Shown here piece after piece: positions 34,644 through 46,139 of a stretch of DNA of 64,000 nt. A model generated the notes under the pieces. That model had not been told where the DNA came from. It searched no databases and saw only the letters and a list, made by a program, of their open reading frames with translations. The DNA lies in contig NC_073693.1 of the NCBI RefSeq assembly GCF_029784155.1, positions 165,717,104-165,781,103 of the forward strand, read 5' to 3'. Position 1 is the first letter of the stretch. Every line of letters begins with the position of its first letter. Position numbers and translations under genes: made by a program. The stretch is from Uranotaenia lowii. Taxonomy: Eukaryota; Arthropoda; Insecta; Diptera; Culicidae.

Positions 34644-36328
34644 TCGGGCGCTGAATCCGAAAATGAAATTAAAAAAAATCTCAGTAGAACCGTTTTTGAG
34701 TTATGCTCCAAATATGAAATTTTGGAAAAATTAAAAAAGTTCTTGTACTTACATTAAAATATCTCGGACGGCATAACAGTAATTTGAAATCCCTCTTTTG
34801 CATAATGAAGGTGAATAAGTTTTCTATCGATCATCTGAACACTGTTTTTGCGTTTGACCAACAGTATTGCTGATATTAGTGACTTTATAAGAAACAAAAT
34901 TATGAAAAACGCATTTTTTTAGAGAAAATTTTGTTTCAACGAAAGTTTTAGACTCGATGGTAGCATTTAAAAAATCTGATTTTCTTTTGCGCTTAAATGT
35001 CAATTTAAAACAAAGATTTCAAGTGGTTTTTTATCAAAATCGGTTGAAAATTGAAGAAGTTATGGCTACTTTACCATAACTCAAATTTTTGGAGTTTTTA
35101 ATAGTTTAACGAACCGCAGTAAACTTATCATAGTATAGGAAGAATGAAACATGATAAATCTCACTCGCTCCAAGTCAAAATTGTTTATTAGCTTACCAGA
35201 AGGTCACATGCTAAGTTTCAGGAAGATCTGACCATAGGGAGGGGTTGCTTAAGTCTCAAACATGAATAAAATTTTGAGGTATTTTGCCCGGAAGGAACGA
35301 AAAATACTGGTTTTTCATCAATAACTTTTTTCATCACTAGCTGATTGTTTTTAATGGTTAATTTTCTTAAAGTCTAAGTTGAGACAAATATTTCACCCGA
35401 AGACTGTAACTCGATTGGATTTGAAACAGAAAAGTTATTGCGGTTCAAAGATTGTATTTTGGTCGAAAATTGTCGTATAAAACGCAATGCGTAAAAAGTA
35501 CTCATTGCGTGTTGGACAAAATTTGCGGCCTTTGAACCGCAATAACTTTTCTGTTTCAAATCCAATCGAGTTACAGTCTTCGGGTGAAATATTTGTCTCA
35601 ACTTAGACTTTATGAAGATCAACCATAAAAAACAATCAGCTAGTGATGAAAAAAGTTATTGATGAAAAACCAGTATTTTTCGTTCCTTCCGGGCAAAATA
35701 TCTTAAAATTTTATTCACGTTTGAGACTTAAGCAACCTCTCCCTATCTTCCTGAAACGTGGCATGTGACCTTTTGGTAAGCTAATAAATAATTTTGACTT
35801 AGAGCGAGTGAGATTTATCATGTTTCATTCTTCCTATACTATGATAAGTTTACTGCGGTTCGTTAAACTATTAAAAACTTCAAAAATTTGAGTTATGGTA
35901 AAGTAGCCATAACTTCTTCAATTTTCAACCGACTTTGGTAAATAACCACTTGAAATCTTTGTATTTAATTGGCATTTAAGCGCAAAAGAAAATCAGATTT
36001 TTTAAATCCTACAATCGAGTCTAAAACTTTCGTTGAAACAAAATTTTCTCTAAAAAAATGCGTTTTTCATAATTTTGTTTCTTATAAAGTCACTAATATC
36101 AGCAATACTGTTGGTCAAACGCAAAAACAGTGTTCAGATGATCGATAGAAAACTTATTCACCTTCAATATGCAAAAGAGGGATTTCAAATTATTGTTATG
36201 CCGTCCGAGATATTTTAATCTAAGTACAAGAACTTTTTTAATTTTTTCGAAATTTCATATTTGGAGCATAACTCAAAAACGGTTCTACTGAGATTTTTTT
36301 TAATTTCATTTTCGGATTTAGCGCCCGA
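34644..36328. mobile_element. 1.7-kb palindromic foldback element
   Basis: The whole stretch is one near-perfect palindrome centred near 35490. The left arm (34644 to about 35460) is repeated in reverse from about 35520 to 36328. Matched landmarks include ends CGGGCGCTGAATCCG / CGGATTTAGCGCCCG, CAGATTTTTTAAATGCTACC-type sequence, and AAGACTGTAACTCGATTGG (35400) with CCAATCGAGTTACAGTCTT (35561). The centre itself holds ACGCAATGCGT...CATTGCGT. No ORF exceeds 82 codons. It shares its central 100 bp with the element at 42.9-44.3 kb, so the two form a family. Confidence 0.88.
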
Positions 36329-37072
36329 ATATTATATTAAAAATGTTGGTCAGTTAATCAAGTTCACGATTTTTTTTAAAATTTTGTAAACTAGTGTTAT
36401 TAGCCCGGAGATCTTCCTTTCGTACTCTTTTACAAAATCCAGCAACCGAATTCTTTGCAGTTTTTCCTCCGGAGCGTTTAGGACTGCATACTGATGCGAC
36501 CGAATTTCGGTCCCTCTTGCTGGGGGTAACCGGACCATCATATTTCTCATCACCTTCCGGTGCTCCTTGACCCCTTTCCTCCTTGAGCCTACGCATTTCC
36601 AGATGTTCAGTATTCTCTACATGATTCCCATGATTCTACAGCATTCGTGTAGTAAATATTTGTGACCGTTACCTGCCATTTTAAAGTTCACTGTTATTCA
36701 ATAAAATATTTGTTATAAAATGCAAACTTACCCTTTTCTACAGATATTTTATAAAAGAATGAAGAAAATGTACGCAATGGTACGATTGCGAAAATGGACT
36801 ATGTTTTTCGGTTCTTTTTATCGATTGAGGTTGAATTTCCTTCCTTTTTTGTTAATACCCGAAAACTAGGAATATGGTTAAAATTGTACCTTAAAATATT
36901 GATGAAAAATAACCATATTGGCAGTTCTGCAGAAAAAACCAAAAAATGGTTAATTTTCATTCAAAAATGGTTAAATAAAAACGAGCGTGTAAATACAAAT
37001 AATACACAGCTTTTAGTCATTCTTTAGAATTATTTCCATATCAACTGACATTACACTCATAATTCAAACATA
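36329..37072. other. intron 3 spacer
   Basis: No recognised gene. Two overlapping open frames at about 36350-36596 (minus) lack motifs. The 36850-37000 part resembles 33477-33640 in reverse. Confidence 0.35.
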
Positions 37073-39125
37073 GGGGAAAACTGTACAAGACGCACCAGTT
37101 AAGCATAATTGCTATTTACAGCGATACCAATCATATATGAACCAAATTGAAAGTTGACGACGATTCAGGGATCAGATTTACGTATTATCGAAAAGAAAAA
37201 ATATGATAAAAACACGGTTTTGACTATATTTTTTGTAAAAAACTTAAACAGCCAGAAAACAAACCGCGGGGTAGAACGCCAAAACTAGTGGACAGAACGC
37301 ACCAAACATGAAGGGTGGTAATGAATGGAACAACGATTATACGGAATGTAATTGTTCAAACATCAAATGTTTGATTAAATGTTCATCGTATTTTTGTAAA
37401 CTAACCATTCTTTGGCTAAAAATCATTGAGTTTTGCTAAACTCTACGAAAATTTCGCTTTTCAAAATACACTTTTTAATATCCTTAGGGGAGAGTGGGGA
37501 TACTTGATCCCCTTTTCTTATTTTCACCATATCTTTTTGGAAAAATTTAGCAACTCGCCGTCTTTGACATTTTCTGACAGCTTGTAACTTCAAGTTTCTA
37601 TGCTCCAAAAATTAGAACGATACTTGAACCCGTAGATGAACTAGAAGCATTTTCGTGGGAGTAAAAAAATTGCGATTTTTCTGAAGTTAGGGGAGACTTG
37701 ATCCCCTATTGAAGGAGACTTGATCTTATATTCAGGAAGCCCTAATCCTTGTATAAAAATCAAACAAAACCCCAAGATAGAATGTTAATTGACTATTTTG
37801 GTCATGTTTGTTCTCATTTCACAATTTATAGCAGACATAAGAAGAAAATTCTATAACTTTGTGTCAACGCTTAAAACATTGCATACTTAAAGGCGCTATT
37901 TTTTATAATTAAGAGAAAATTAATTATTTTTGCTCTTTTCTTCAGACAATTGTTTAATAAATATTAGTTTTTGGATAAATATTAGTAATTTCGTAATCAG
38001 CAATCATAACGATCAATTCAGAAGAAGAATATGCCGTTTGGAAGGGGGATCAATTGTACCCAACTCTAGGGGATCAATTGTACCCATAATCAACATTTTA
38101 GAAAACTTTTTCTGAAAAAAAGTTAAGAGTCTTCCATTGCTTTGAAAATATGGCATTATGAAGTTCATTTTACGCTCAAACGATTGATACATTGGAACAA
38201 ATATTTTTTTCATAATTTTCCCATGTAAGGAACATTTTAAAGTGATGAAAAAAGATCTTTAAGTTACATTTTATGAAATTTTTCAAACAAAGTTCAATTA
38301 CTCAAACAGTTATTTTGTTAAAAATTTTAAAACTACAAGCATTGATATTTTGCTCATTTTGGCACATTTTTCTAGAACATTTGATCTTTGTAAGACATTC
38401 CAGTTTCGAGATATAGCTAAGGAATCAAGTATCCCCAGGGATCAAGTATCCTCATTCTCCCCTATATATAAAACGCCTTCAAGTAGGCAACGAAATTCAA
38501 TTTTTGTGACTGATATAGTAATATCGCGACAAACATGGCGGCCGATAATTTTTTCGAGTCGAATATTGGTGCACCGTTTTAACTCGAACAAGGACGAAAC
38601 TTGTTATAATTATGCATTGTTATCGTAAATTGGGAGTCAGCAAATAAAATGAATGGCATTTTGTTTGGAAATTCGGGTTTTCTCAAAAGTTTACAGCAAT
38701 CAAAATTTGAGCGTAAAACACGTGGTCTTGTAGGCATTCTTCCCCAATTTCCATATGAGCGATTTTTGATAAAATTTTGTAAGAAGTTAATAAAATACAA
38801 CTAAAATTTAATAGTCTTCCAAAAGTGCATATGAGTGGATAAACGATAAGCTGTTGTTTCATCATATTGCGCAGGCTGTTTCACCATAAAACCTTATATG
38901 TTACTCATGAAAAATAACAAGTTTCACGCCGATTCCATTAATTCTTCTGTTTCTAAGAACTGAAGTAGTTTTTGTGAACTTTTCATCTATTGAATGATGA
39001 AGAAGCTTGTTTGCTACAATATAAATGAAGAAAAACATCATTCGAAGCCGTTGGTTCGTGTATATTTGAGAATGAATGACATGGGCCATCTTACCCCGCT
39101 GGTGCGTTTTGTACATGTGTAACCC
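37073..39125. mobile_element. TIR element containing the 976-bp element copy 3
   Basis: Left end GGGGAAAACTGTACAAGACG (37073) and right end GTACATGTGTAACCC (39111-39125) form an imperfect inverted repeat that includes ACGCACCAG/CTGGTGCGT. TA lies on both sides (37071-37072, 39126-39127). Removing the 976-bp insertion leaves an element of about 1.08 kb without an ORF. The inner element must be younger than this one. Confidence 0.65.
37487..38462. mobile_element. 976-bp TIR element, copy 3
   Basis: Exactly the same length as copy 2 (29422-30397), with only a few percent of positions differing by eye. It is flanked by TA at 37485-37486 and 38463-38464. It has the same termini and the same doubled GGGGATCAATTGTACCCA motif (about 38046-38086). 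No transposase. It inserted inside another TIR element (37073-39125). Confidence 0.9.
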
Positions 39126-39149
39126 TATTTCTTTTTTCTTTGATCACCA

Positions 39150-39600
39150 AATATTTTTTCCGCCTTTTGTACATGTTGAACATCAATACTTTGATTTTGA
39201 TCGTGCCAGAACTTCATGGAGCCATCGTGTAACTGGATAAACGGCAAAAATATCTTCTTAAGATATTTATCCTTGTAAACTTTTCCATTCATGGTTGCTC
39301 CAGTGATGAAATTTTGTGTATTATTTCAACAGCCAAAATTTACAGTTGTAAAATATAAAATTTGGCTTGCCAAATCATCAACTTTCGGGCAAATTTATCC
39401 GCGAAAGCAATTTTGAATCTATCGGGGGCATTCCCGTTAAGGTTAGAAAGGTACAATTTCTGGCCCAGGATTTTTCGATCCTCCTTGGCGATCATTCTTC
39501 CTGACCATGTTGGGATTTCAACGTGGTGGTGCAGAATTATTTTTCCTCTCTCGCGTTCCATCTTAGATAACATTTCAACGCATGTAGATTTTTTTTTGTA
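39150..39600 (-). pseudogene. mariner transposase fragment
   Basis: The minus strand contains KILGQKLYLSNLNGNAP and FADKFARKLMIWQA (within 39340-39573), which match GQKFYLATARGDVP and FADKFARKYMIWQG of the intact DD37E transposase. After a frame break it continues with KKIFLPFIQLHD and MKFWHDQN (about 39180-39265), the region of the second catalytic Asp (RILPFIRAHDRPVMFWPD). Both ends are missing. Non-functional. Confidence 0.8.
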
Positions 39601-40580
39601 AATTTTAAGAAGAAGATTGGCTTGCAGGAGAAGATTGTTAAGTTTTCTTCTTGCTTGCCTGGCTAGATCAGATGACCAATCAAATACGGCTTAAATTTAC
39701 TTCGAATAAAGAAAGGAGATTTCAAATTTACATGTCTATGTCTTGTTACTTTTATTGTGAAATCATTTTTGTTGTTGTTTAGGCAATTTTCTTGCACATT
39801 TCAATCTTAAACATGGTAGCATGGCAAAATATTTGGTTACTCACTCAAAATTCAAAGCCAAGGTTTTGAAAGGCAAAACCAAATGTTTCTAACCTTTCTA
39901 ACCTTATCAGATATGTTTCCGAAAATATCTGGGCAGCAATTTCGGGTTATTTTTCGCAATTTCCGCCAATATCCAAATTATTTAAAAAAAAAATGGAAAA
40001 CATAATCTGAAAAACAATATTTTTAAAACACTTCAGTCTACTTTAAATCATATTTTAAGTTTCCAAGAAAACGTTCAAGTTAATTTTGATGAAGTTTGCT
40101 CAAATTGTTTAGAACGCAAAATACATAATTCTAATTGAAAACAAAAATTAAACTAAGAAAACCCAATTGTAACAAATCAAAAAGATTGTACCATACGTTA
40201 CAGGAATAAAATGAGTTATTATTATTATTAATGAATAAAATTGAATTTTCGTTTGATTTTGCATATAAAGTGAACAAAATCGGGCAAAACTTGGGCAATC
40301 TGTCAAGCTTAGTGTGATAATTGAAATTCAATGTTAGGGACAGAATTGTTTTTTTTTTAAACTGACTAGAATTGTTAACCTGAAATAAGATTTAGAAGTT
40401 TTGGATTTAGTTCAGAGTCGATGTTGTTACTCTTGAATCATTTTAGTCGTTCATCAAAAATTGATTAAGAACTTGAAATTCTGAGTTTTGAGAAGAACAT
40501 TTTATGTGTTTGAGCAGAAGATGTTAAATAATTAAGCTAATTCTCATCTTGAATACTCGAACTTCGGTATCATTAGTGGG
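39601..40580. other. intron 3 spacer
   Basis: AT-rich; nothing recognised. Confidence 0.4.
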
Positions 40581-40583
40581 AAG

Positions 40584-40881
40584 TGGGGTAAGTGGGAACG
40601 ATGGCTATTAAAAAAATACTTTTTTTTCCAAACTATTAATGCAAAGAGTTAAATTTAGTTGTAATCTATTCAATAATTGTAAAAGAGATACGATTCCGAC
40701 AGTAACGAATGTTTACAAAGACTTTTTGTTAATTTCTTATTTTTAAATGTCGAGTTGATGTGCATCTTTTTTGGATTTCTAGGACTGTTTAAGAAAGTAA
40801 CCTATTCAACCAATAAAACACAAGTTTGTTGAATATTTCCTGAGAAATCGAAGGGAAAATATACCTTTCCCACTTACCCCA
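40584..40881. mobile_element. short MITE, 298 bp
   Basis: TGGGGTAAGTGGGA at 40584-40597 is exactly inverted at 40868-40881. The size and perfect 14-bp TIR fit a MITE. The TIR is reminiscent of, but not the same as, that of the 976-bp family. Exact outer ends and target duplication are uncertain. Confidence 0.6.
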
Positions 40882-42232
40882 TAAAGCGGGTTAAGCGAAG
40901 ATACCAGCAGTCCATAACACAATTAAATTATTTATTTAATTTTTTTTCCAAATAATCATTTTTCCCAAAAAAAAAAAACTCACCTATTCCATACACACTT
41001 AAGATTATTACGCGACCCCTTCCAGTGACCCGAGCTGACCTAATTTTTGCATGGAGCTTTGTGATTTACGCCATTCTACTTACTATGTATGGTTTTTTTT
41101 GCAGGATCAGCAAACTTATGAAATGGGGTGCTCTTTTCTATAAATGAGGCCCTCAGGGCCAAAAGGGTAGCCTGTGTGCAAAAAAGGTCAGTTTTAAATT
41201 AATAATGCCAACGGATTTTTCATATTTCAAACTTAAAAAGACAAACACCGTCTTTGCCGATTAACATACGGTGAATATATTTTTTAATTATATTTGAGGA
41301 TTTTTTCAGATTTTTTTTAAATGTATTGACCTGCTTTACGGTCGAAAAAAGACTGCAAATTTTCGTTAAATACATGGAAAATTGCCAAACACAATAAATT
41401 AAAAGCGAATTTTCTATAAATTAGTTTTTGATTCAAATTTTTATGCCATGATTTAAATAGCTTTCTAACAAACACATATATCGTTTTCTCAGGAATAATT
41501 GCACTCGATATTCCTTTGAATTTTCAGAAAAACATGAATAGGGGTTGAATTATCGAAAACTTCATGTTCGAGAAATCGTTTTTGTGAGTCTTTCTTCGTA
41601 TAATACATGGCTTCCCAGCTGTAAAGATAAGACGATATCAGCAAATCCTTGCGATTCATAATATAAAAATCACTGATTCATCGCCGCATGAGGAAACTGG
41701 AATGGGTTTCCTGATGGTCCTAAGCAATATAATGCTTGTGGCCAGGATTTTCTTCTCTTTTAGGCGTCTTTTGATAGTCTCGAAAACCGACTCCCCAATG
41801 ATTTATATTCCTTGCCGATGAGCACGTAAACCGCCTTCCCAATTTTGTCAATGTTTATCGTCTAGAGATGGAGACCTCTAAATATTGCTCGGTAGTACAT
41901 TCGATACAGCCGATGTAAGAGGATCGATTTCATTATGGTATTGATATTTTGCCTCATGAAAAATTATTGCCTGTTTCTTCAAGCGTTCCTCCCACCCATA
42001 ACTTTACCACCTCTCGCTGTCTTCCCATCGATTCCAAATCGCCTTCACCAGTTTTATTTTCCTCCCATAGAAAAAAAAAAAATTGTAAGACTACCGAAAC
42101 CCCAATCGAAGATCTTTTATTGACGCTTTTCTCTTTATCAATGTTTGCTTTTATTTGGCTTCCTTCGTATTTTTCTCGCCGAACGTATGCTGTCGGATTC
42201 GGCGCCTTTTTTGTGTCGTCTTTGGCTAAAAG
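40882..42232. other. end of intron 3
   Basis: The stretch 41600-41945 is less AT-rich and might be a decayed transposase, but I could not confirm a motif. The acceptor for exon 4 (GGCTAAAAG) ends at 42232, after the T-rich tract CCTTTTTTGTGTCGTCTTT. Confidence 0.4.
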
Positions 42233-42435
42233 ATATTGCTAGGATCACGTCTGGGCAATTTTTTGCTCCCCACCAAGATAGACGCGGATGTGTTCGAAGC
42301 GATTGGGAAATTCTCCACGGCCGAGCAGGGAGAATTGCTACGAAGCTGGTACCATCAGCAACACCGGATAAACCCTGCCAGAGTCAATGGCGAAACCGGC
42401 GAAGAAGGTTGTTACGTGTTGCAGACACATTTCAG
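42233..42435 (+). CDS. exon 4 of NACHT/WD-repeat (NWD/TEP1-type) protein
   Basis: Encodes residues 110-176 and two bases of 177. It begins ILLGSRLGNFLLPTKIDADV, continues through FSTAEQGELLRSWYHQQHRI, and ends GCYVLQTHF with donor GTGAGT at 42436 (phase 2). The join FLV-ILLGSRLG reproduces the FVGLLGDRYG strand-turn motif of NWD1/NWD2/TEP1, followed by the usual 'P..I...EF' pattern (here LPTKIDADVFEAI). WYHQQHRINP fits the helix WYxxDxNxxPP seen in the same family. Codon use is markedly GC-richer than the surrounding intron, which supports a real exon. Confidence 0.8.
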
Positions 42436-42904
42436 GTGAGTGTAATTGGTGAAACCAGATTACCAGCTCGATGATTTTCTGATGATATAAAATATGAAGA
42501 CAAAAATATCGAAATTCAACTTTCATTGATTTATTAGTAATTTTAATTCTAAGGAATTTCATTGATGAGAACTGTATAATAGTTCAATTTTTTTAAGTTT
42601 TTTTTTGTCATATAGTCATACCAAATGAATATAAAAATGAAGCGATCCTTTTTCAATTGACTCTAGAATAGAATGACTTTTTGTAACGTTAAAAAGTTGA
42701 ATGTAAAATTTCGGGTACATCTGAGCACCTACCTCTGTTTGGGAGCTTCCTTTTGATAAATATCAAACGTTTTTACTCTCCGTAAAATTGTTTTTAATTG
42801 TTTTTGGTTATCTTTAAAACCACGATAGTTACTTGTAAAGTAAAACCCTTATTTAGAAGGTTATTTTCATGTCAATCAAAAACAATATTATTCATTAAAA
42901 TTCA
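42436..42904. other. start of intron 4
   Basis: AT-rich intronic sequence; nothing recognised. Confidence 0.4.
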
Positions 42905-44290
42905 AACTAAAATTAAATTCTGGGTCCAAAAATTTTTTAATTTTATTAAAATTTTCTTTGGATTAAATAATAAACGTAAAAAATAAAACATTAATCAAAT
43001 TGGTATAAAAATTAGCAAGCTATTTTCCAAAAAAAAAATTTCTGTAATTTTTTTTTATTTAACTGACCAAAATGTGTACCTACCGTAAAAAATCGATACC
43101 ATCAAAAAATGCGAATTTTTGTGCACTCAAACTTTGCTGAACAAAGTATGTTGTTTGTAGCATTATATGAAGAGTTATTTACGGTTTAATGCTTATATTA
43201 TTATTAAATTGCAATTTAGGATATTTTTTATTTAATTTATAAAATTCGTCTTTATAAATATCTACTTGAAAATCAAAACACTTGCAAAAAAAAGGATTAG
43301 ATGATTTAAGGGAATCATGAGAAGGCCATATTCCTAATTTGAGCTGAATCTGATAACGGGAAGAGGCTGCACTGAATCTCAAGTGTAAAAGGGATTCTGA
43401 GGAATTGTGTTCTGAAGATGCATAAAAAACTATCAATTCATGTTGATTTCATAAAAATTTCAACAAAGACTAACATTTCATCTGAAGACTGCAACTCGAT
43501 TGGACTTGAAACAAAAATGTTATAGCGGTTTAAAGATTGTGATCTGGTCGCAAATTGTCGTTTAACACGCAATGAGTACATTTTGCTCATTGCACAATAT
43601 TTGAACCACCACTTCTCTGAACTTTTTTGTTTCAAGTCCAATGGAGATGCAATCTTCAGATAAAATGTCAGTACTAATTAAAATATTCATAAAATTAACA
43701 TAAATAAGCAATTTATTGGTAAAGAAAAACGAATTTGATGAAAAACCAATTTTTTATGCTTCTTCAGAACAGTATGTCTCAGAAACCCTTAAAATTCTTA
43801 AGATTCAGTGCAACCCCTTCCCGTTGTCAGATTTAGCTCAAATTTCGACTATGACCTTCTTATAATTCCCTTAAAACATCTAAGTGTTTTCTTTGCAAGG
43901 GATTTGATTTTCAAGTGGTATTTATTTAGACGAATTTGATGAATAAAATTTAAAAAAAAATTGTGATTTTTAATGAGGGTTGAACCGAAATATCCCTGTA
44001 CACGATGATACAAACAACATGCTTTGTTCAGCGAAGATTAAGTGCACAAAAATTCGCATCTTTTGATAGTATTGATATTAAAAATTTACGATAGGTACAC
44101 ATTTTGGTCAGTTGAATACAGTTTTTTTTTTATTTTTTTGTCTTCTGGAAAATAGCTTGCCAATTTTAAATTTTGATACAAATTTGGTTATTTTTTTATT
44201 TCTTACGTTTAGTATTTAATTCAAACAAAATTTAAAAAATATATATATATTAATTTTGTAAAAGTTTTAGGGCACAGAATTTAAAATCAA
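42905..44290. mobile_element. foldback element related to the 1.7-kb palindrome
   Basis: Inverted arms run outward from a centre near 43577. AAGACTGCAACTCGATTGGA (43484) pairs with TCCAATGGAGATGCAATCTT (43638). CAAAATGTGTACCTACCGTA (43069) pairs with the sequence near 44087-44110, and GATTCAGTGCA lies in both arms. The central part is clearly related to the centre of 34644-36328, while the arms have diverged, so these are two members of a foldback family. The inverted arms are more diverged from each other than in the 34.6-kb copy. No ORF. Confidence 0.75.
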
Positions 44291-44574
44291 ATCTTTAAAA
44301 ACAAACATTTTTTCAAAGATCGCGTTTGCGGAACCTCTGAACATCATTTTTTTTTTAGTTGGCCCCATACAAAAGTTCGTTTTTCATATCCTCATCCACT
44401 ATTTAGTTACAGGGTGAGCCTCCAAATTTTCAGGTATTATAATATTTTAGGACACCCTAGTGGACAAGCGTGGACATTTCCTTACACCCCTGCTAAGTAT
44501 CCACGTGGTATGTGAACGGCCCCATATCAAAAGTTCGGAGTTCGTACGGGATCAGCTAGTTCTTAATAAAAATA

Positions 44575-45087
44575 TTTAGACTGAAACGAGATATATTGAA
44601 AAAAAAAACTAAGAAAAAATAGCTGATTTCAAACAAATGTATCCTCCTTGTTCGGATGAGTTCGGTTGATGTTTTGGTTGCATTATAATTGTGCAAATTT
44701 AACGTTTATAAAAACTTATGGTTATCATCGATAAATCGTTTGTTTTGAAACTTTATGATTGATGTAAGCGCATAATTTTCAGTTTTTTTAGGGCAAATTT
44801 GCCTAATTCAAATTTATATTTATTAATTGATCAATTAAAATCTATCTGTTATAAACAAAAATTATCATTAAAAAAATCCCTCAAAAACCATTGAATCATG
44901 AAGCTTCAAATAAAAAGTTTAACGATGAAAACCATAGATTTAAATAACAGTTGGATACAGTTGTTTAAAATCAGCTATTTATCTCGTTTCAGTTAGGCTG
45001 TTTTTCGCATTATTTTTTATTGTCCCCCCCCTTGCGATGTTCCAACTCCGAGTGACAAAAGAAGGATTTGAAATTCGTTCCGGCCTT
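44575..45087. mobile_element. small inverted-repeat element plus shared tail
   Basis: GACTGAAACGAGATATATTG (44579) pairs with ATCTCGTTTCAGTTAGGC (44980), and the inner blocks near 44718-44765 and 44890-44940 also pair. The adjoining 45000-45087 (GTTCCAACTCCGAG... GTTCCGGCC) reappears in reverse at 63850-63945. It is therefore an interspersed repeat with a hairpin part. No ORF. Confidence 0.6.
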
Positions 45088-45649
45088 ATATATTTTTAAT
45101 AAGTATGTTGTTAAGTATTTTAAGTGACTCAAAACTGTATCGTTTTCCCTGTGTGCGTCGGAAGACTCCTATTTTTGGCATTTTAATTAAAGATATTTCT
45201 GTAGCAGTTCGTAAACAAAAAAATCTTGTATATTTGCCTCATGAAATAAAAAATATAACTGCCGATCGTTTATTCAAACTCGAGATATCAATCCTGATTG
45301 AATATTCATCTTCACATTAAAGTTTCAGTTGAAAAAATCGAAGTCAAAATTTAAATCAAAATTTTCCTTTAGAAATGTACTTGTGAACCACAAAAATACA
45401 ATTCAGAGCTCGAGTCTAAACTTATTTTGCAAAATAAAAATTTTTTAATGCAAGTGGCTACAACATTTAAAATTCAAAATTTGAACTACTGTGACTAATT
45501 TCTTTTGAGGTTTTTCTTAAAAAGTAAGTAGAATAAAGTTTTAAGTCTTCTTTTAGCACTTCAAACTTTTTTTGAGAAGATAGGGAGATTTTCAGTAAAC
45601 GTGGACGGCTCACAAGTTACTAAAATTCAAAGCTTATAAATTCAACTAA

Positions 45650-45880
45650 TTAGCGGAAAATTTTCTTTACAGGATTTATTAACTGGCACAAAACCATCAA
45701 TAGGCTGGGTTTCACAGAAGAAACCAAAATAATGCTGATTTTTTAGTACAACACACCTAATTTTCCCATACAAACCTAAAAGTTCAGATTTACTCATGTC
45801 AACGTTCATTAAAAAAATCTGCAAAAAATCATCGATAAGTTTTGAACCAAAACGAAGCTTTCAAGACCTCAGTGGTCACA
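45650..45880. mobile_element. fragment of TA-flanked MITE family
   Basis: GCGGAAAATTTTCT, then CACAGAAGAAACCAAAAT, then CCCATACAAACCTAAAAGTT match the right arm of the element at 46140-46837 in the same order. It stops before the terminal AAATCGACTCAGTC, at about 45880. Confidence 0.7.
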
Positions 45881-46139
45881 TTAACCCTAATTCGCTCTTG
45901 ATTGTCAATATGACACTATTGGAAGTTTGGCGGTTTGTATCTTTATTCAGGCGAATCCAAATTTTAAATTAAATTCTTCTGGAACCCTCAATAATTCTTG
46001 AAATCTTTAATTTTGCAAATAAAAAATTCCTTAATCAGACCTTGAGTGTCAATTTGACACTCCTTGCTTAAAATGCCATACCACTCTTATTTCTCAACCA
46101 ATTTTTACATAATTTATAGCTGTTCAGCTGTCATACCTA

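Noticed and set aside
41600..41945. Possible decayed transposase on the minus strand
   Set aside because: I could not identify any catalytic or DNA-binding motif after reading all frames.
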